Positions 18,051-27,477 of a DNA stretch of 64,000 nt are shown one piece after another. The DNA lies in the NCBI GenBank assembly GCA_027490925.1, contig JAIXXF010000012.1, forward strand, positions 1-64,000, given 5' to 3'. The translations under genes and the position numbers were made by a program. This DNA is from Comamonadaceae bacterium. Its GTDB lineage: Bacteria; Pseudomonadota; Gammaproteobacteria; Burkholderiales; Burkholderiaceae_C. A model generated the notes under the pieces. The model did not search any database, was not told the origin of the DNA, and saw only the letters and a program-made list of their open reading frames with translations. Each line of letters begins with the position of its first letter. The stretch's first letter is position 1.

Positions 18051-18578
18051 TCAGAAGGTGAACTTCAAACCGAGGTTCGCATTGCGTGCATTGGACTGGT
18101 TGATCTGCGCATAGCGGAATTCGGCCACTGCGCTCATGTTCTTGCGCAACACCTGTTCGATGCCCACGCCCACAAATGGCTCGGACTCATAGCGCTTGAT
18201 GCGTTGCGTGCCTGCCACGATGTTGGCCTTGGTCCGGATCATGCCTACAGAACCGCGCACCCAGGTGTTGGGCGCCACTTCAACGCGGGCCACGCCGGCA
18301 AGGGTCAATGCGCGAATCTTTGCGCCAACAGCGCCAGACTGCTGTTTGCCGAAGTCGTCATAGCCCAACTCTGCCGCGAAATTTTTGTGCACTTGCGCAC
18401 CCAATCGCGTGCCAACGCCAACTTCAGTGAAGTTCACCGGCAAGTCGGTGACTTTCGTGTAATTCACATGGCTAGACACATACAGGGTGGGCTGGGTTTG
18501 GGTTTGGGCTTGCGCTTGACCCGACATAACCAGTGCCGCCGCAGCCAGAGAGATGGTCTTAAGAAGGTTTTTTTTCAT
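18051..18578 (-). CDS. Small outer-membrane beta-barrel protein
   Basis: From the ATG at 18578 the protein has 175 residues: a signal peptide M-K-K-N-L-L-K-T-I-S-L-A-A-A-A-L, cleaved after A-Q-A-Q, then about eight beta strands. The terminal N-A-N-L-G-L-K-F-T-F ends in Phe, the outer-membrane insertion signal. It fits the generic OmpA/opacity-like eight-stranded barrel group. The frame is open upstream but that part has no signal sequence. A monocistronic unit, with its promoter in the 375-base gap before DUF4331. Function is not predictable; such proteins are adhesins, porin-like or stress-linked. Confidence 0.8.
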   Translation of the reverse strand: MKKNLLKTISLAAAALVMSGQAQAQTQTQPTLYVSSHVNYTKVTDLPVNFTEVGVGTRLGAQVHKNFAAELGYDDFGKQQSGAVGAKIRALTLAGVARVEVAPNTWVRGSVGMIRTKANIVAGTQRIKRYESEPFVGVGIEQVLRKNMSAVAEFRYAQINQSNARNANLGLKFTF

Positions 18579-18953
18579 CGTCTTTGAGCGCCAGCTCTCC
18601 ACCATGGAGAGCCACCTGCGGAAATTGACGGCGCTTACCGCAAGTGGGCAATTATGGCTGCCATCAGACACTGTAAAGGTTCACAACCCGTTACCGCAGT
18701 GTCAAGCGAGGACAAGGGGGCCAGCCCCATGGCTGCGCAACAACCGCTGGAGACGGCGCTGCTGCGTGTTGAGGGGCCTATCGTTCATTTGCGGGGGGCG
18801 CAGTCCGCGCAATCGGTGGCAGTGACTGCAACGGGTCAAACACCCGTCACATCGCAATGGCAACCTGTGGCTTTGAATCCAAAGTGCTGATGACTGCGTA
18901 AGTGTCCTGGGCGCAACAGGCCCGCAAAACCCATAACCCCATCGGAGACGACC
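18579..18953. other. Divergent intergenic region between barrel gene and DUF4331 gene
   Basis: It must hold the two divergent promoters. An open frame at 18654-18890 (78 codons) has no signal, domain or clear RBS and I do not support it as a gene. I see no strong hairpin. Confidence 0.5.
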
Positions 18954-20519
18954 ATGCCGTTCAAACTCAACCATGTGGCCCACGCGGCTGTGCTGCTCGC
19001 CGCAGCCGGCGCTGCGGTGGCGTCCAGCCACCGAGAAGCCCCGTTCATCACCACCGCACCCAAAGTGGACGGGACCGACTTTTACATGTTCAACAGCTAC
19101 GAGGCTGGCAAATCGGCCAACGTGACGCTGATTGCCAACTACCTGCCTCTCCAAGATCCCTATGGCGGTCCGAATTACTTTTCTTTGGATCCCAACGCGC
19201 TGTACGAAATCCACATCGACAACAACGGCGACGGCAAAGAAGACCTCACTTTCCAGTTTCGTTTCAACAACACCCTGGCCAACAATGGCGCCGGCGTTGC
19301 CCTGAAAATTGGCACGGGTGCCAATGAAAAAACCGTGGCCATACCGTTGCGTCAAGCCGGTGGCGTGACCGCGTCCGACAGCAGCAAGCTCAGTTACAAC
19401 GAAAGCTACACTCTGACTGTGGTTCGCGGCGACCGGCGCAACGGTACGCGCAGTGCAGTGACCAACGCCAGCGGCGGAAGCGCGACCTTTGCGAAACCCA
19501 TCGATTACATCGGTGAGAAGACCTTCGGAAATGCGTCGGCCTACGACGCTTATGCCAACAGCTTCATCCACACCATCAACATTCCAGGCTGTTCTGCAAC
19601 TGCCAAGGTCTTTGTTGGCCAGCGTAAGGAGGCCTTCTCGGTCAACTTGGGGACGATTTTTGATCTGGTCAACGCACCTGGCGCGATCATCACCAGCGAG
19701 TCCAACGCGTCTGCCTTGGGCAAATTTGGCGAACTAGGCGACAAGAACGTCACCTCGCTGGCCCTCGAAATCCCCAAGACCTGCCTGACGGCAGGCTCTG
19801 ACCCCGTCATCGGCGGGTGGACAACCGCCAGTTTGCGACAAGCACGCCTTCTGAACGGCTCAACGCCATCTGGATTGCAAGCCAGTGAGCGCCCTGGCGG
19901 CGCATGGACACAGGTCTCTCGCCTAGGTCACCCCTTGGTGAACGAAGTGGTGATTGGTCTGCCCGACAAAGACAAGTTCAACGGGTCCAAGCCATTGAAC
20001 GATGCCACGAACTTTGCAGATTACGTGACCAATCCCACGTTGCCAGCGTTGATTCAGACCCTGTTTCCCAGCGCCCCTGCCCCAACCAACTTCCCCCGCA
20101 CCGATCTCATGACGGTGTTTCTGACCGGACTGCCCGGTTTGAACCGCCCCGCCAATGTCACCGGCCTGGGGGCAGGCGGTCCTTTGACCGAAATGCTGCG
20201 ACTCAACACCGCCACACCTGTGACCCCGGTAGCGAATCAGAATCCACTCGGTGTAGCAGCTGGCGATAACGCTGGTTTCCCAAATGGTCGCCGCCTGGTG
20301 GACGACGTGGTGGATGTGTCCCTGCGCGTGGCCATGGGTGCTTTGTGTACCTTGACAGGTACAGCGGACGCATTGAAAGTGGGTTGTAAGCCAGGTGATG
20401 CCCCTGCAGGTGGCGTCGCCTTTGTTGACGGTGTCCGCGCCTCGGCGACCGACTTCAAGACTGTGTTCCCCTACCTGAACACCCCACTGCCAGGTGCCCG
20501 CAATTTCCCGGCAAACTGA
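18954..20519 (+). CDS. DUF4331 domain-containing exported protein
   Basis: The 521-residue protein has a signal peptide (about 1-23) and directly after it the family hallmark S-S-H-R-E-A-P, followed by V-D-G-T-D-F-Y-M-F-N-S-Y-E. These are typical of DUF4331 secreted proteins. The middle has an acidic repeat-like D-N-N-G-D-G-K-E-D loop that could bind calcium. Near the C-terminus are F-P-N-G-R-R-L-V-D-D-V-V-D-V-S-L-R-V and Y-L-N-T-P-L-P-G, also family features. The biochemical role of DUF4331 is unknown. It is followed after 16 bases by a small lipoprotein gene, then a terminator, so the two form an operon. Confidence 0.9.
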   Translation: MPFKLNHVAHAAVLLAAAGAAVASSHREAPFITTAPKVDGTDFYMFNSYEAGKSANVTLIANYLPLQDPYGGPNYFSLDPNALYEIHIDNNGDGKEDLTFQFRFNNTLANNGAGVALKIGTGANEKTVAIPLRQAGGVTASDSSKLSYNESYTLTVVRGDRRNGTRSAVTNASGGSATFAKPIDYIGEKTFGNASAYDAYANSFIHTINIPGCSATAKVFVGQRKEAFSVNLGTIFDLVNAPGAIITSESNASALGKFGELGDKNVTSLALEIPKTCLTAGSDPVIGGWTTASLRQARLLNGSTPSGLQASERPGGAWTQVSRLGHPLVNEVVIGLPDKDKFNGSKPLNDATNFADYVTNPTLPALIQTLFPSAPAPTNFPRTDLMTVFLTGLPGLNRPANVTGLGAGGPLTEMLRLNTATPVTPVANQNPLGVAAGDNAGFPNGRRLVDDVVDVSLRVAMGALCTLTGTADALKVGCKPGDAPAGGVAFVDGVRASATDFKTVFPYLNTPLPGARNFPAN

Positions 20520-20535
20520 CCAGGACCGTCAAACC

Positions 20536-20799
20536 ATGAAGCGCAAACTCAACAACCATCCTGCGGTGATTGGCGTCGCCGCAGCGGCATTGACCCTTAC
20601 GCTCACCGCTTGCGGTGGCGGCGGTGGCGGCGGGGCTCTGAATGGCACCGATGTGTCGGTCAGCGCCACACAGGACAGCGCGCAGGCGCTCAACTTCACC
20701 GCAGGCGTGGCGGGCAACACGACCGAAACTGGCGAGCCGTTGGTGCTGGGCGACGCACAACTCGCAACCAGCGAGACGGCCGAGCCCTCACCACTGTAG
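20536..20799 (+). CDS. Small lipoprotein of unknown function
   Basis: The protein has 87 residues from the ATG at 20536. It has a basic start (M-K-R-K-L-N-N-H), a hydrophobic stretch and a lipobox L-T-A-C followed by seven Gly, a common tether in Comamonadaceae lipoproteins. The remaining 60 residues are polar and Thr/Ala/Glu-rich with no domain. It is 16 bases after DUF4331, and a strong terminator closes the operon. The two products probably act together in the envelope. Confidence 0.65.
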   Translation: MKRKLNNHPAVIGVAAAALTLTLTACGGGGGGGALNGTDVSVSATQDSAQALNFTAGVAGNTTETGEPLVLGDAQLATSETAEPSPL

Positions 20800-20818
20800 G
20801 GCCGACAACGCTGAGATC

Positions 20819-20846
20819 AAAGGCGTGCTAGGCACGCCTTTTTTTA
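20819..20846 (+). terminator. Rho-independent terminator of the DUF4331 operon
   Basis: A perfect 10-bp stem, AAAGGCGTGC (20819-20828) with GCACGCCTTT (20832-20841), has a 3-base loop and is followed by more T. It lies 19 bases after the lipoprotein stop. Confidence 0.93.
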
Positions 20847-20902
20847 TCCCGACAGCTTGTGCAGCGACGTGTCACCTCTTCCGAAAGCTGCCTGTGACCT
20901 TT

Positions 20903-21712
20903 TCAATCGCCCACCTGAAACGTCAGATTGCCCCAATGGCTGTCCCAATCAAACTCGGCTTCCCCCTCGCTGGGCACCATGTGCACCACGCTGGCCATCC
21001 AAACCCCGGGCCACGGCATGGCAAGTGCCAATTCACCACGCCGATCGGACCGTGTCCTGAGGACAGTGAGTTGGTGACCCCGTTGGTTCCACAGCTTCAC
21101 CAGTGCACCTCCCAAGGGTTGGCCGTTGAAATGCAACCGAAACCTCAGAACCCCCCCTGATTTGACGATCCGCGGGTTGGACAACGGGACTATTTCAAGG
21201 ATCTGGCCGGTCTTCTTCGAGTACGTGGCGTCCGACTTGCCGCCAACGGTGACCAAAGTTTTGACGTGGCGCCGGTACCGCTCCCTCCCCGGTTCAGCGT
21301 CCCGCAACTGGTCGGCTCTCGCGCGCAGCACGCTGTCTAAGCCCTCGTCTTTCAAGTAAGCGTTGAACCGATCGGCTGGCATTTCAAGCGTCTGGGGCTT
21401 GGTGTCTAAAGCAATCAACTGGGTCCCAGATCGGTTGAATGCCATGGACGCCGCGTTGTGTTCCAAGGTCGCGGGCAGGTTGTCAGTCAGATCGGTTCGA
21501 TCCATTTGGTTGAACCACGAAAACGACAGGGCCATGGGCCGCCCGAATCCAGCAGGGGTTCCAACGAAGTTCTCACCGACATTCAACGCGAATTCAACCT
21601 GCCCCCCCACAGGGACTGTGAACCGGTCCGGCATCACCCAAAACTCATGGCTTTCGGCAGCCAGAGTCAGGCCAAACGCTGACGCAACCAACCAATGTTT
21701 GAGTGTGTTCAT
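20903..21712 (-). CDS. DUF4198 domain-containing periplasmic protein
   Basis: From the ATG at 21712 the protein has 269 residues with a signal peptide (M-N-T-L-K-H-W-L-V, cleaved near L-A-A-E-S) and then H-E-F-W-V-M-P, the usual first motif of DUF4198 proteins with a metal-binding-like His next to the cleavage site. The C-terminal half is a beta-sandwich of the kind seen in these proteins (L-R-F-R-L-H-F-N-G-Q-P-L-G-G-A-L-V-K, then T-R-S-D-R-R-G-E-L-A). Some DUF4198 members are coupled to nickel or cobalt transport. Here there is no metal transporter next to it, so the ligand is unknown. Confidence 0.85.
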   Translation of the reverse strand: MNTLKHWLVASAFGLTLAAESHEFWVMPDRFTVPVGGQVEFALNVGENFVGTPAGFGRPMALSFSWFNQMDRTDLTDNLPATLEHNAASMAFNRSGTQLIALDTKPQTLEMPADRFNAYLKDEGLDSVLRARADQLRDAEPGRERYRRHVKTLVTVGGKSDATYSKKTGQILEIVPLSNPRIVKSGGVLRFRLHFNGQPLGGALVKLWNQRGHQLTVLRTRSDRRGELALAMPWPGVWMASVVHMVPSEGEAEFDWDSHWGNLTFQVGD

Positions 21713-22139
21713 TTTTCTTAATCTGTTTGGCTTCAAAAAGAATCGGCCTCATGAGATACGTCGTTCTCGCTCAATGGTTTCAGCGTCCGACGCCGTCATT
21801 CAATGCGCCAGGAAGCACAACTTACCAACCAAATGTCACGCGGGTGACGGGCTTTCTTAATTTGTCTGTCTCAAAGCTAAAGCAAGACAGGGCTGACCAC
21901 CTCATTCGCCTTGTGCAGCATTGTTTCTTCGCCGTGATCGATGAACCGATCCGAGCCCACTCACCCACATCCTCAAGATTCTCCACCGGGCAGCCGTTAT
22001 TAGTGGGGAGCAGTGTCTATTTGTTGAACTCACCAATGAATCGATCACCGTCAGATGCCCCTGGGTGTCTGGTCAACGTCACACCTGGCAGCTTTGAGGA
22101 GAGGGCTGGGTTTCATTTCACCCCTACGGAGAACCCGGT
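21713..22139. other. Upstream region of the chemosensory operon
   Basis: 427 bases with the divergent promoters of the DUF4198 gene and the chemosensory operon. It holds two arms of an inverted repeat about 100 bases apart (GTGATCGAT at 21934 and ATCGATCAC at 22040), which might be two half-sites for one regulator. I could not identify a clear sigma-28 or sigma-70 promoter by eye. Confidence 0.4.
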
Positions 22140-24065
22140 ATGTCTTTGGTCATGAAACGCGCAGCACCATCCAGCCCCGACGTAACGCTTGCGGCGGTGC
22201 GCGGCGTGAGCCGCCAGATGAGCCGCGACGCAGATGCCCAACGAAAACGCGCGCGCACTTTGGCGAAACAGCAGCAGGCCGCCGAGCGCGTGGCAAGCGC
22301 CTCCAACCAAGTGGCAGCAGGCGTGAACGAGGCCGCTTCTGCGGCAGAAGAGCTCAAGCGTGCATCTGATGAAATCGCCAGCGGCGCGGAAGAAGCCTCG
22401 GGCGCGGCACAGGAGTCTCTGGCAGCCATCACCCAGATCACAGCAGCGATCGGTCGGCAACTCAACGCCGCCAAAGACGCCCAAGCCCGCGCCCAGGCCA
22501 TGCAACGCATGGTGGGTAAGGTGAATGAAGAAGTTCAGGCCACGGTCTCGAATGTGGGGGTGGCAGCTCAGCGCCAGGGCGAGTCTGTGAAGATGGTGGC
22601 GGAGCTTGAACGGCAGGCTGCAAACATTGGCGACATCGTCAAGGCTGTGGCGCGCATCGCAGACCAAACCAATTTGTTGGCGCTCAACGCCGCCATTGAA
22701 GCCGCAAGGGCCGGACAACACGGTAAAGGCTTTGCAGTGGTGGCCGATGAAGTACGCACACTGGCAGAGACCAGTGAAAAAAGCGCCAAGGAAATCCAGG
22801 AGCTGGTTGGTCAGATTCAGGGGGATGTGAAAAACATCGCTGAGGGAATAAACGACGCTGCCGAAGCCGTGCAAAACGAGACCGAGAAAAGCAAAACCAT
22901 TGTCGATCAACTGAACAAAATCGGTATCGACTCGGTCGAGATCGTGGCCGGTGCCAACGAAATTGCCTCCGCAGCTCAACAATCCATTGCGGCCGCAAAC
23001 CAGGCCCTCAAAGGCGCAGAAACGATTGCCGCTGCCGCCACCGAGCAGAGCTCGGCGTGCGAAGAGGCGGCCAAAACCGTCCAGGAGCAGAGCAGCGCAT
23101 TGTCAGAGTGCGAGCAAACCGCTTCCAACCTGTCCGAGCTGGCGGACGAACTGAAAAACAGCACCGACATTGGCAAGAGCGCAGAAGAAGTGGCCTCGTC
23201 CGCTGAGGAACTCTCCAGCGCGGTACAGGAGATCAACCGCTCAGCCAGCCAAATCATGGTGGCGCTTGAACAGATTCGCAAAGGTGCTCAAGCACAAACC
23301 AGCGCCACGGCCGAGTCCGCAGCGGCCATTGGCCAGATTGAGAAAGGCGCACAACTCGCCTCAACGCGAGCGAACGCGGCGCGTGAACTGGCCGTCACCA
23401 TACGCGCTCTGATGGCCGACAACAAAGACATGATCGACGGCTTGGTGGGCAGCATCACAACCAGTGTGGAGGCCACCCGTGCCAGCGCGCAACAAATCAA
23501 AGCACTGGAATTGATCAGTCGCAAGATCGACAAGATCGTAGATGCGATCACGCAAGTGTCCATCCAGACCAACATGCTCGCTGTGAACGGCAGCATAGAA
23601 GCGGCCCGCGCGGGCGAATATGGCAAGGGCTTTGTGGTGGTAGCGACCGACATCCGAAACCTTGCCCACGATTCAGCAGAGAACGCCGACAGGATCAAAG
23701 ATCTGGTCAAGGCCATCCAAGACCAGATCGGCATGGTTGGGCGTGACCTGGGCGAAATCATGTTGTCTGCCCTGGGCGAAGTGGAGAAAACCAAGAGCAT
23801 CACGGCCAGCCTGGTTGCCATGGAAGAAGACGTAGGCAAGCTTGAAGAGGGCAACTCAGAGGCGGTCAATGCGTCGAGCGACATCGTGACGGCACTGGCT
23901 CAAGTCAGGGTCGGTGTCGATCAGGTGTCCGCCGCGGCTGCTCAAGCCGAGAAAGCCGCCGAACAAGCCGCCGCTGCCGCGCGCCAGCAATCCACGGGCG
24001 CCGAAGAACTGTCTGCTGCGATTGAAGAAATTGCCTCATTGGCTGACGAGTTGCAGAGCAACTGA
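22140..24065 (+). CDS. Soluble methyl-accepting chemotaxis protein with two tandem signalling modules
   Basis: The 641-residue protein is helical throughout, with no membrane helix and no recognisable sensor domain. It contains two receptor hairpin tips: residues about 174-209 ([17 protein letters not shown]) and about 474-510 ([17 protein letters not shown]), each followed by G-K-G-F-x-V-V-A. Each tip is flanked by long coiled-coil arms with Glu/Ala-rich methylation-like sites. One protein could thus dock two CheA-CheW sets. First gene of the operon; 17 bases separate it from the triple-CheW gene. Soluble tandem receptors are uncommon; the signal it senses is unknown. Confidence 0.9.
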   Translation: MSLVMKRAAPSSPDVTLAAVRGVSRQMSRDADAQRKRARTLAKQQQAAERVASASNQVAAGVNEAASAAEELKRASDEIASGAEEASGAAQESLAAITQITAAIGRQLNAAKDAQARAQAMQRMVGKVNEEVQATVSNVGVAAQRQGESVKMVAELERQAANIGDIVKAVARIADQTNLLALNAAIEAARAGQHGKGFAVVADEVRTLAETSEKSAKEIQELVGQIQGDVKNIAEGINDAAEAVQNETEKSKTIVDQLNKIGIDSVEIVAGANEIASAAQQSIAAANQALKGAETIAAAATEQSSACEEAAKTVQEQSSALSECEQTASNLSELADELKNSTDIGKSAEEVASSAEELSSAVQEINRSASQIMVALEQIRKGAQAQTSATAESAAAIGQIEKGAQLASTRANAARELAVTIRALMADNKDMIDGLVGSITTSVEATRASAQQIKALELISRKIDKIVDAITQVSIQTNMLAVNGSIEAARAGEYGKGFVVVATDIRNLAHDSAENADRIKDLVKAIQDQIGMVGRDLGEIMLSALGEVEKTKSITASLVAMEEDVGKLEEGNSEAVNASSDIVTALAQVRVGVDQVSAAAAQAEKAAEQAAAAARQQSTGAEELSAAIEEIASLADELQSN

Positions 24066-24082
24066 TCCTGCTGGAGCGCCCC

Positions 24083-25678
24083 ATGAATCCATCAGACGAT
24101 CTGGTGACTGACCAAGTCACAGCGCAGACCGCTCAAGAAAAGCAGTTCGTCACCTTCAGTGTGGCGGGCGAAATGTTCGCTGTACAAATGGCGCCTGTTC
24201 AGGAAATCATCCGCGTGCCCAACGTGGCCCGACTGCCACTCGCCCCGCCCTCGCTCGACGGGTTGGCGAATCTGCGCGGGCGTGTTCTGCCCATCGTTAA
24301 CCTTCGCAGCATCTTCGGCGTGTCACAACGCGATCACGACGATGCCACGCGTGCCGTGGTGATCAATCTGGGACAACCGCTTGGGTTTGTGGTGGACCGA
24401 GTGGCCAGTGTCATCAGCGTGGAGCCCGCAGAAATCGAACCCGCGCAGCACATCCAATCGGTCGTGCGGTCTGACTATCTCATTGGTGTCATCAAACGCC
24501 CCAGATCGGGCGGCAAAGACCAGCTTCTTTTGGTGCTTGACTTCGACCGTGTGGTGCGAGAGCAGTTCGCGGGTCTTACCCATATGGCGGCTGTGCGCGG
24601 AAACAGCCGAATCAGCTCTGGCAGCTCACCAGACATGAGAACGTTTGAGGAAATAGGGGCCAGTGACGATCTCAGGCTGGTGAGTTTCACCGTGGCAGGA
24701 CAGGAATACGCCATCGATATTGCCGATGTGCGTGAGATCGTGCAGTGCCCTGCAGAGATCAGCGAATTGCCCAACACACCATTGCACGTGTTGGGTCTGA
24801 TGTCCCTGCGTCAACGGCTGCTGCCACTGGTGGGCTTGCGCCACCTGTTTGGCTTGGCGGATGTGGACCACGATGAGCAACACCGCGTTGTGGTGGTGTC
24901 GCTCCCGGACGGCGGACAAATGGGGCTGGTGACCGACACCGTCAAAGAAGTGCTGACAGTGCCCAGAGGCCAAGCCGACGAGATGCCCCCACTGCTGGCT
25001 CGGGACCCAAGCATGCAGGAGTTTTCGGCCATTTGCCGGCTTGAGGGTGGCCAGAGACTCGTCTCAGTCATCGCCACCCACCACTTGCCCGGTCTCAGCC
25101 ACCTCGCCGAGCCGATGGGCCTGGTGCAGACGCCCATTCAACAGTTGCAGGAAGAACACACCATGCGCTCGCAAGATATTGGTAACGACGACGACACCCA
25201 AGTGGTCATCTTCCGACTGGGCACAGAGGAGTACGGCGTCCCCATCATGAGTGTGCAAGAAATCGTGCGGGTTCCCGAGGTGATGGCCCGCGTCCCCCGC
25301 ACGCCGCCGTATGCCGAAGGGGTAATCAACCTACGCGGCACCGTGCTCCCAGTGATTGACCAGCGAACACGCTTAGGTCTGCCCAAAGGAGAGCGAAACG
25401 ACCGCCAACGCATCATGGTTTACACCGTTGGTGGTGTGCGCACAGGCTTCATCGTGGACTCGGTGGCAGAGGTGTTGCGGATCCCCAAAAGCAGTATCGA
25501 AAAAGCCCCTGAGTTGTCGAACGAACAGAGTCAACTCATCACACGTGTGGCCAAACTCGAAGGCGACAAGCGTCTGGTCATGTTGATCGACCCGAACCAG
25601 TTGATGGCAAGCATCTCCAGCCACGGCGACCATGGGCCGGACATGCACAGCCGATTCCAGATGGCGCTGGCCGCTTGA
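24083..25678 (+). CDS. Triple CheW-domain coupling protein
   Basis: The 531-residue protein has three CheW domains in a row: about 20-160 (F-V-T-F-S-V-A-G-E-M-F-A-V), about 188-335 (L-V-S-F-T-V-A-G-Q-E-Y-A-I) and about 363-515 (V-V-I-F-R-L-G-T-E-E-Y-G-V). Each has an E-I-I/V-R/Q...P turn and an N-L-R-G or S-L-R-Q R-V/L-L-P loop. CheW links receptors to CheA. With a double-module receptor encoded just before it, a multivalent scaffold is an attractive idea. Codon use is like its neighbours. The usual single-domain CheW is not present in the cluster. Confidence 0.93.
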   Translation: MNPSDDLVTDQVTAQTAQEKQFVTFSVAGEMFAVQMAPVQEIIRVPNVARLPLAPPSLDGLANLRGRVLPIVNLRSIFGVSQRDHDDATRAVVINLGQPLGFVVDRVASVISVEPAEIEPAQHIQSVVRSDYLIGVIKRPRSGGKDQLLLVLDFDRVVREQFAGLTHMAAVRGNSRISSGSSPDMRTFEEIGASDDLRLVSFTVAGQEYAIDIADVREIVQCPAEISELPNTPLHVLGLMSLRQRLLPLVGLRHLFGLADVDHDEQHRVVVVSLPDGGQMGLVTDTVKEVLTVPRGQADEMPPLLARDPSMQEFSAICRLEGGQRLVSVIATHHLPGLSHLAEPMGLVQTPIQQLQEEHTMRSQDIGNDDDTQVVIFRLGTEEYGVPIMSVQEIVRVPEVMARVPRTPPYAEGVINLRGTVLPVIDQRTRLGLPKGERNDRQRIMVYTVGGVRTGFIVDSVAEVLRIPKSSIEKAPELSNEQSQLITRVAKLEGDKRLVMLIDPNQLMASISSHGDHGPDMHSRFQMALAA

Positions 25679-25687
25679 GGGGAGTCT

Positions 25688-26842
25688 GTGGTGCTTAAAG
25701 TGTTGGTGGTAGATGATTCGGCCCTCATGCGACGCCTGCTGGGCCAGGTGCTTTCTGCCGCAGGCCTGAATGTGGCCATGGCACGCAATGGGCGAGAGGG
25801 CGTGGAACAGGTCGCGGAGTGGCAACCCGACGTGGTCACCCTGGATGTCAACATGCCTGAGATGGATGGCCTGACTGCGCTGTCGCTCATCATGCAAGCC
25901 CGTCCCACGCCAGTGGTGATGGTGAGTTCACTCACAGAGCGGGGGGCACTGGCAACGCTTGAGGCCTTGGCGCTTGGTGCGGTCGACTATGTGGCCAAGC
26001 CTGGTGGGACGATCTCGCTGAGTGTGGACAGTGTGGCTCGGGACCTGGTCAACAAAGTGCGCTGCGCTGCACGGGCGCGTCTGCGAGCACCTGGTCCACA
26101 TCAGCCAACGCGTGAACTCCGTGGCCAGCTTTCACAGGGCGAGCCTGTACCAGCGATTCACCCACAGGCTGCGAGGCCACAACCCATGCGGCAGCTGCTA
26201 CCGCCGAAGGAGATACCGAACCGCCCAGCTGCCCCAAAACCCGTTGGCGCCACGTTACCTGGTTTGGTGGTGATTGGCGTGTCAACCGGCGGCCCACGCA
26301 CGCTAGAAGACGTTCTTCCCCTTCTGCCCCATGATTTTCCTTGGCCAGTGCTCATCGCACAGCACATGCCTGCCAACTTCACCGATGTCTTCGCGCGGCG
26401 CATGGCCACCCTTTGTGCGCTCGACGTGCGTGAGGCTTCCTCGCCCATGCCCATCGAGCCTGGGGTGATCTACATCGCCCAGGGCGGAAGCGATATGGTG
26501 GTCAGCGAACGCCTCGGGCGCCTGATGGTGCAACCCCTGTCGGAATCGACTACACACCCGTGGCACCCTTCGGTGGACCGGCTGGTGGAAACAGTGTTGC
26601 GACACATGGATCCGAAACGGGTTGTCGGTGTACTGCTCACTGGCATGGGCAACGATGGCGCAGAGCAAATGGCACGCGTGCGCCAAATGGGTGGACGCAC
26701 GATCGCCGAGTCGGCAGAGTCCGCCGTCGTCTTTGGGATGCCGCAGGAACTCATCCATCGACACGGCGCCACGCGGGTGCTGCCCGCACAGGCCATTGGT
26801 GCACAGTTGGTCAGCTGGCTGGTCCACACCCCGCCGCTTTGA
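25688..26842 (+). CDS. cheB: Chemotaxis response regulator CheB, protein-glutamate methylesterase
   Basis: CheB removes methyl groups from receptors and deamidates Gln sites. The 384 residues hold an N-terminal receiver (1-120, phospho-acceptor D53 in T-L-D-V-N-M-P-E-M-D-G), a Pro-rich linker (about 132-190) and a methylesterase domain (about 193-380) with the triad S199 (V-S-T-G-G-P), H226 (Q-H-M-P) and D323 (G-N-D-G-A). The start is GTG at 25688, just after an RBS (gagggga). The linker is longer than in E. coli CheB. It follows the triple CheW by 9 bases. Confidence 0.96.
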   Translation: MVLKVLVVDDSALMRRLLGQVLSAAGLNVAMARNGREGVEQVAEWQPDVVTLDVNMPEMDGLTALSLIMQARPTPVVMVSSLTERGALATLEALALGAVDYVAKPGGTISLSVDSVARDLVNKVRCAARARLRAPGPHQPTRELRGQLSQGEPVPAIHPQAARPQPMRQLLPPKEIPNRPAAPKPVGATLPGLVVIGVSTGGPRTLEDVLPLLPHDFPWPVLIAQHMPANFTDVFARRMATLCALDVREASSPMPIEPGVIYIAQGGSDMVVSERLGRLMVQPLSESTTHPWHPSVDRLVETVLRHMDPKRVVGVLLTGMGNDGAEQMARVRQMGGRTIAESAESAVVFGMPQELIHRHGATRVLPAQAIGAQLVSWLVHTPPL

Positions 26843-26850
26843 GGTGCTTC

Positions 26851-27477
26851 ATGGGACTCAAACAGTCAACGAGCAAGACAGGTCCAAACGAAGCGGATCG
26901 GATTGCCACAACGCCTGATCTCCACGACTTGCTGGTGCAGCTCAAGTCGCTCGACCCTGCTGCACGTCGGAGGGCTGCACGCCATTTGGCGACCTTCTCA
27001 CAAAGCGTGCCCGCGTTGGGACAGGCCCTGCTGACCGAACAGGATCCCAGCGTGCGCTCAACCCTTTTCACCAGCCTCGCTGGCTTCGCGACCGATGAGT
27101 CGGTGACGGCATTGGTGCCACTGCTCCGCAGTGAAGACGCAGCGCTTCGAAACGGCGCCATTGAGGCACTGACCGGCATGCCCCAGGCCGTCGCCCCAAC
27201 CATCGGCAAGCTGTTACGCGACCCCGACCCGGACGTGCGCATCTTCACCGTCAACCTTTTGGCTGACTTGCGCCATGACATGGTGGGCCAGTGGCTCAGG
27301 CAAGTCCTGAAAGAAGACGCCAGCGTCAATGTGGTGGCCGCAGCCATTGAAGTGATGACCGAGGTCGGCGATACGCGCGACATCCCTTTTCTTCGGGCTG
27401 CTGCGCAACGGCTGTTGAACGAGCCGTTCATCGGCTTTGCTGTTGCAATGGCAATCGAACGAATTGAGGCGCCATGA
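26851..27477 (+). CDS. HEAT-repeat protein in chemosensory operon
   Basis: The protein has 208 residues from the ATG at 26851, which is 8 bases after cheB. It consists of about five HEAT-like helical pairs with the repeated pattern S-x-x-x-x-A-V/L-x-x-L-x-x-L (for example S-V-R-S-T-L-F-T-S-L, then A-L-R-N-G-A-I-E-A-L, then D-V-R-I-F-T-V-N-L-L, then N-V-V-A-A-A-I-E-V-M). HEAT proteins are protein-binding scaffolds; related genes occur in some chemosensory clusters of type IV pilus or alternative systems. No enzymatic motif. It overlaps cheR by 4 bases (ATGA), so it is clearly part of the unit. Confidence 0.82.
   Translation: MGLKQSTSKTGPNEADRIATTPDLHDLLVQLKSLDPAARRRAARHLATFSQSVPALGQALLTEQDPSVRSTLFTSLAGFATDESVTALVPLLRSEDAALRNGAIEALTGMPQAVAPTIGKLLRDPDPDVRIFTVNLLADLRHDMVGQWLRQVLKEDASVNVVAAAIEVMTEVGDTRDIPFLRAAAQRLLNEPFIGFAVAMAIERIEAP

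Noticed and set aside
18654-18890. 78-codon frame in the gap before the DUF4331 gene
   Set aside because: No RBS, signal or domain; it overlaps the likely divergent promoter region.
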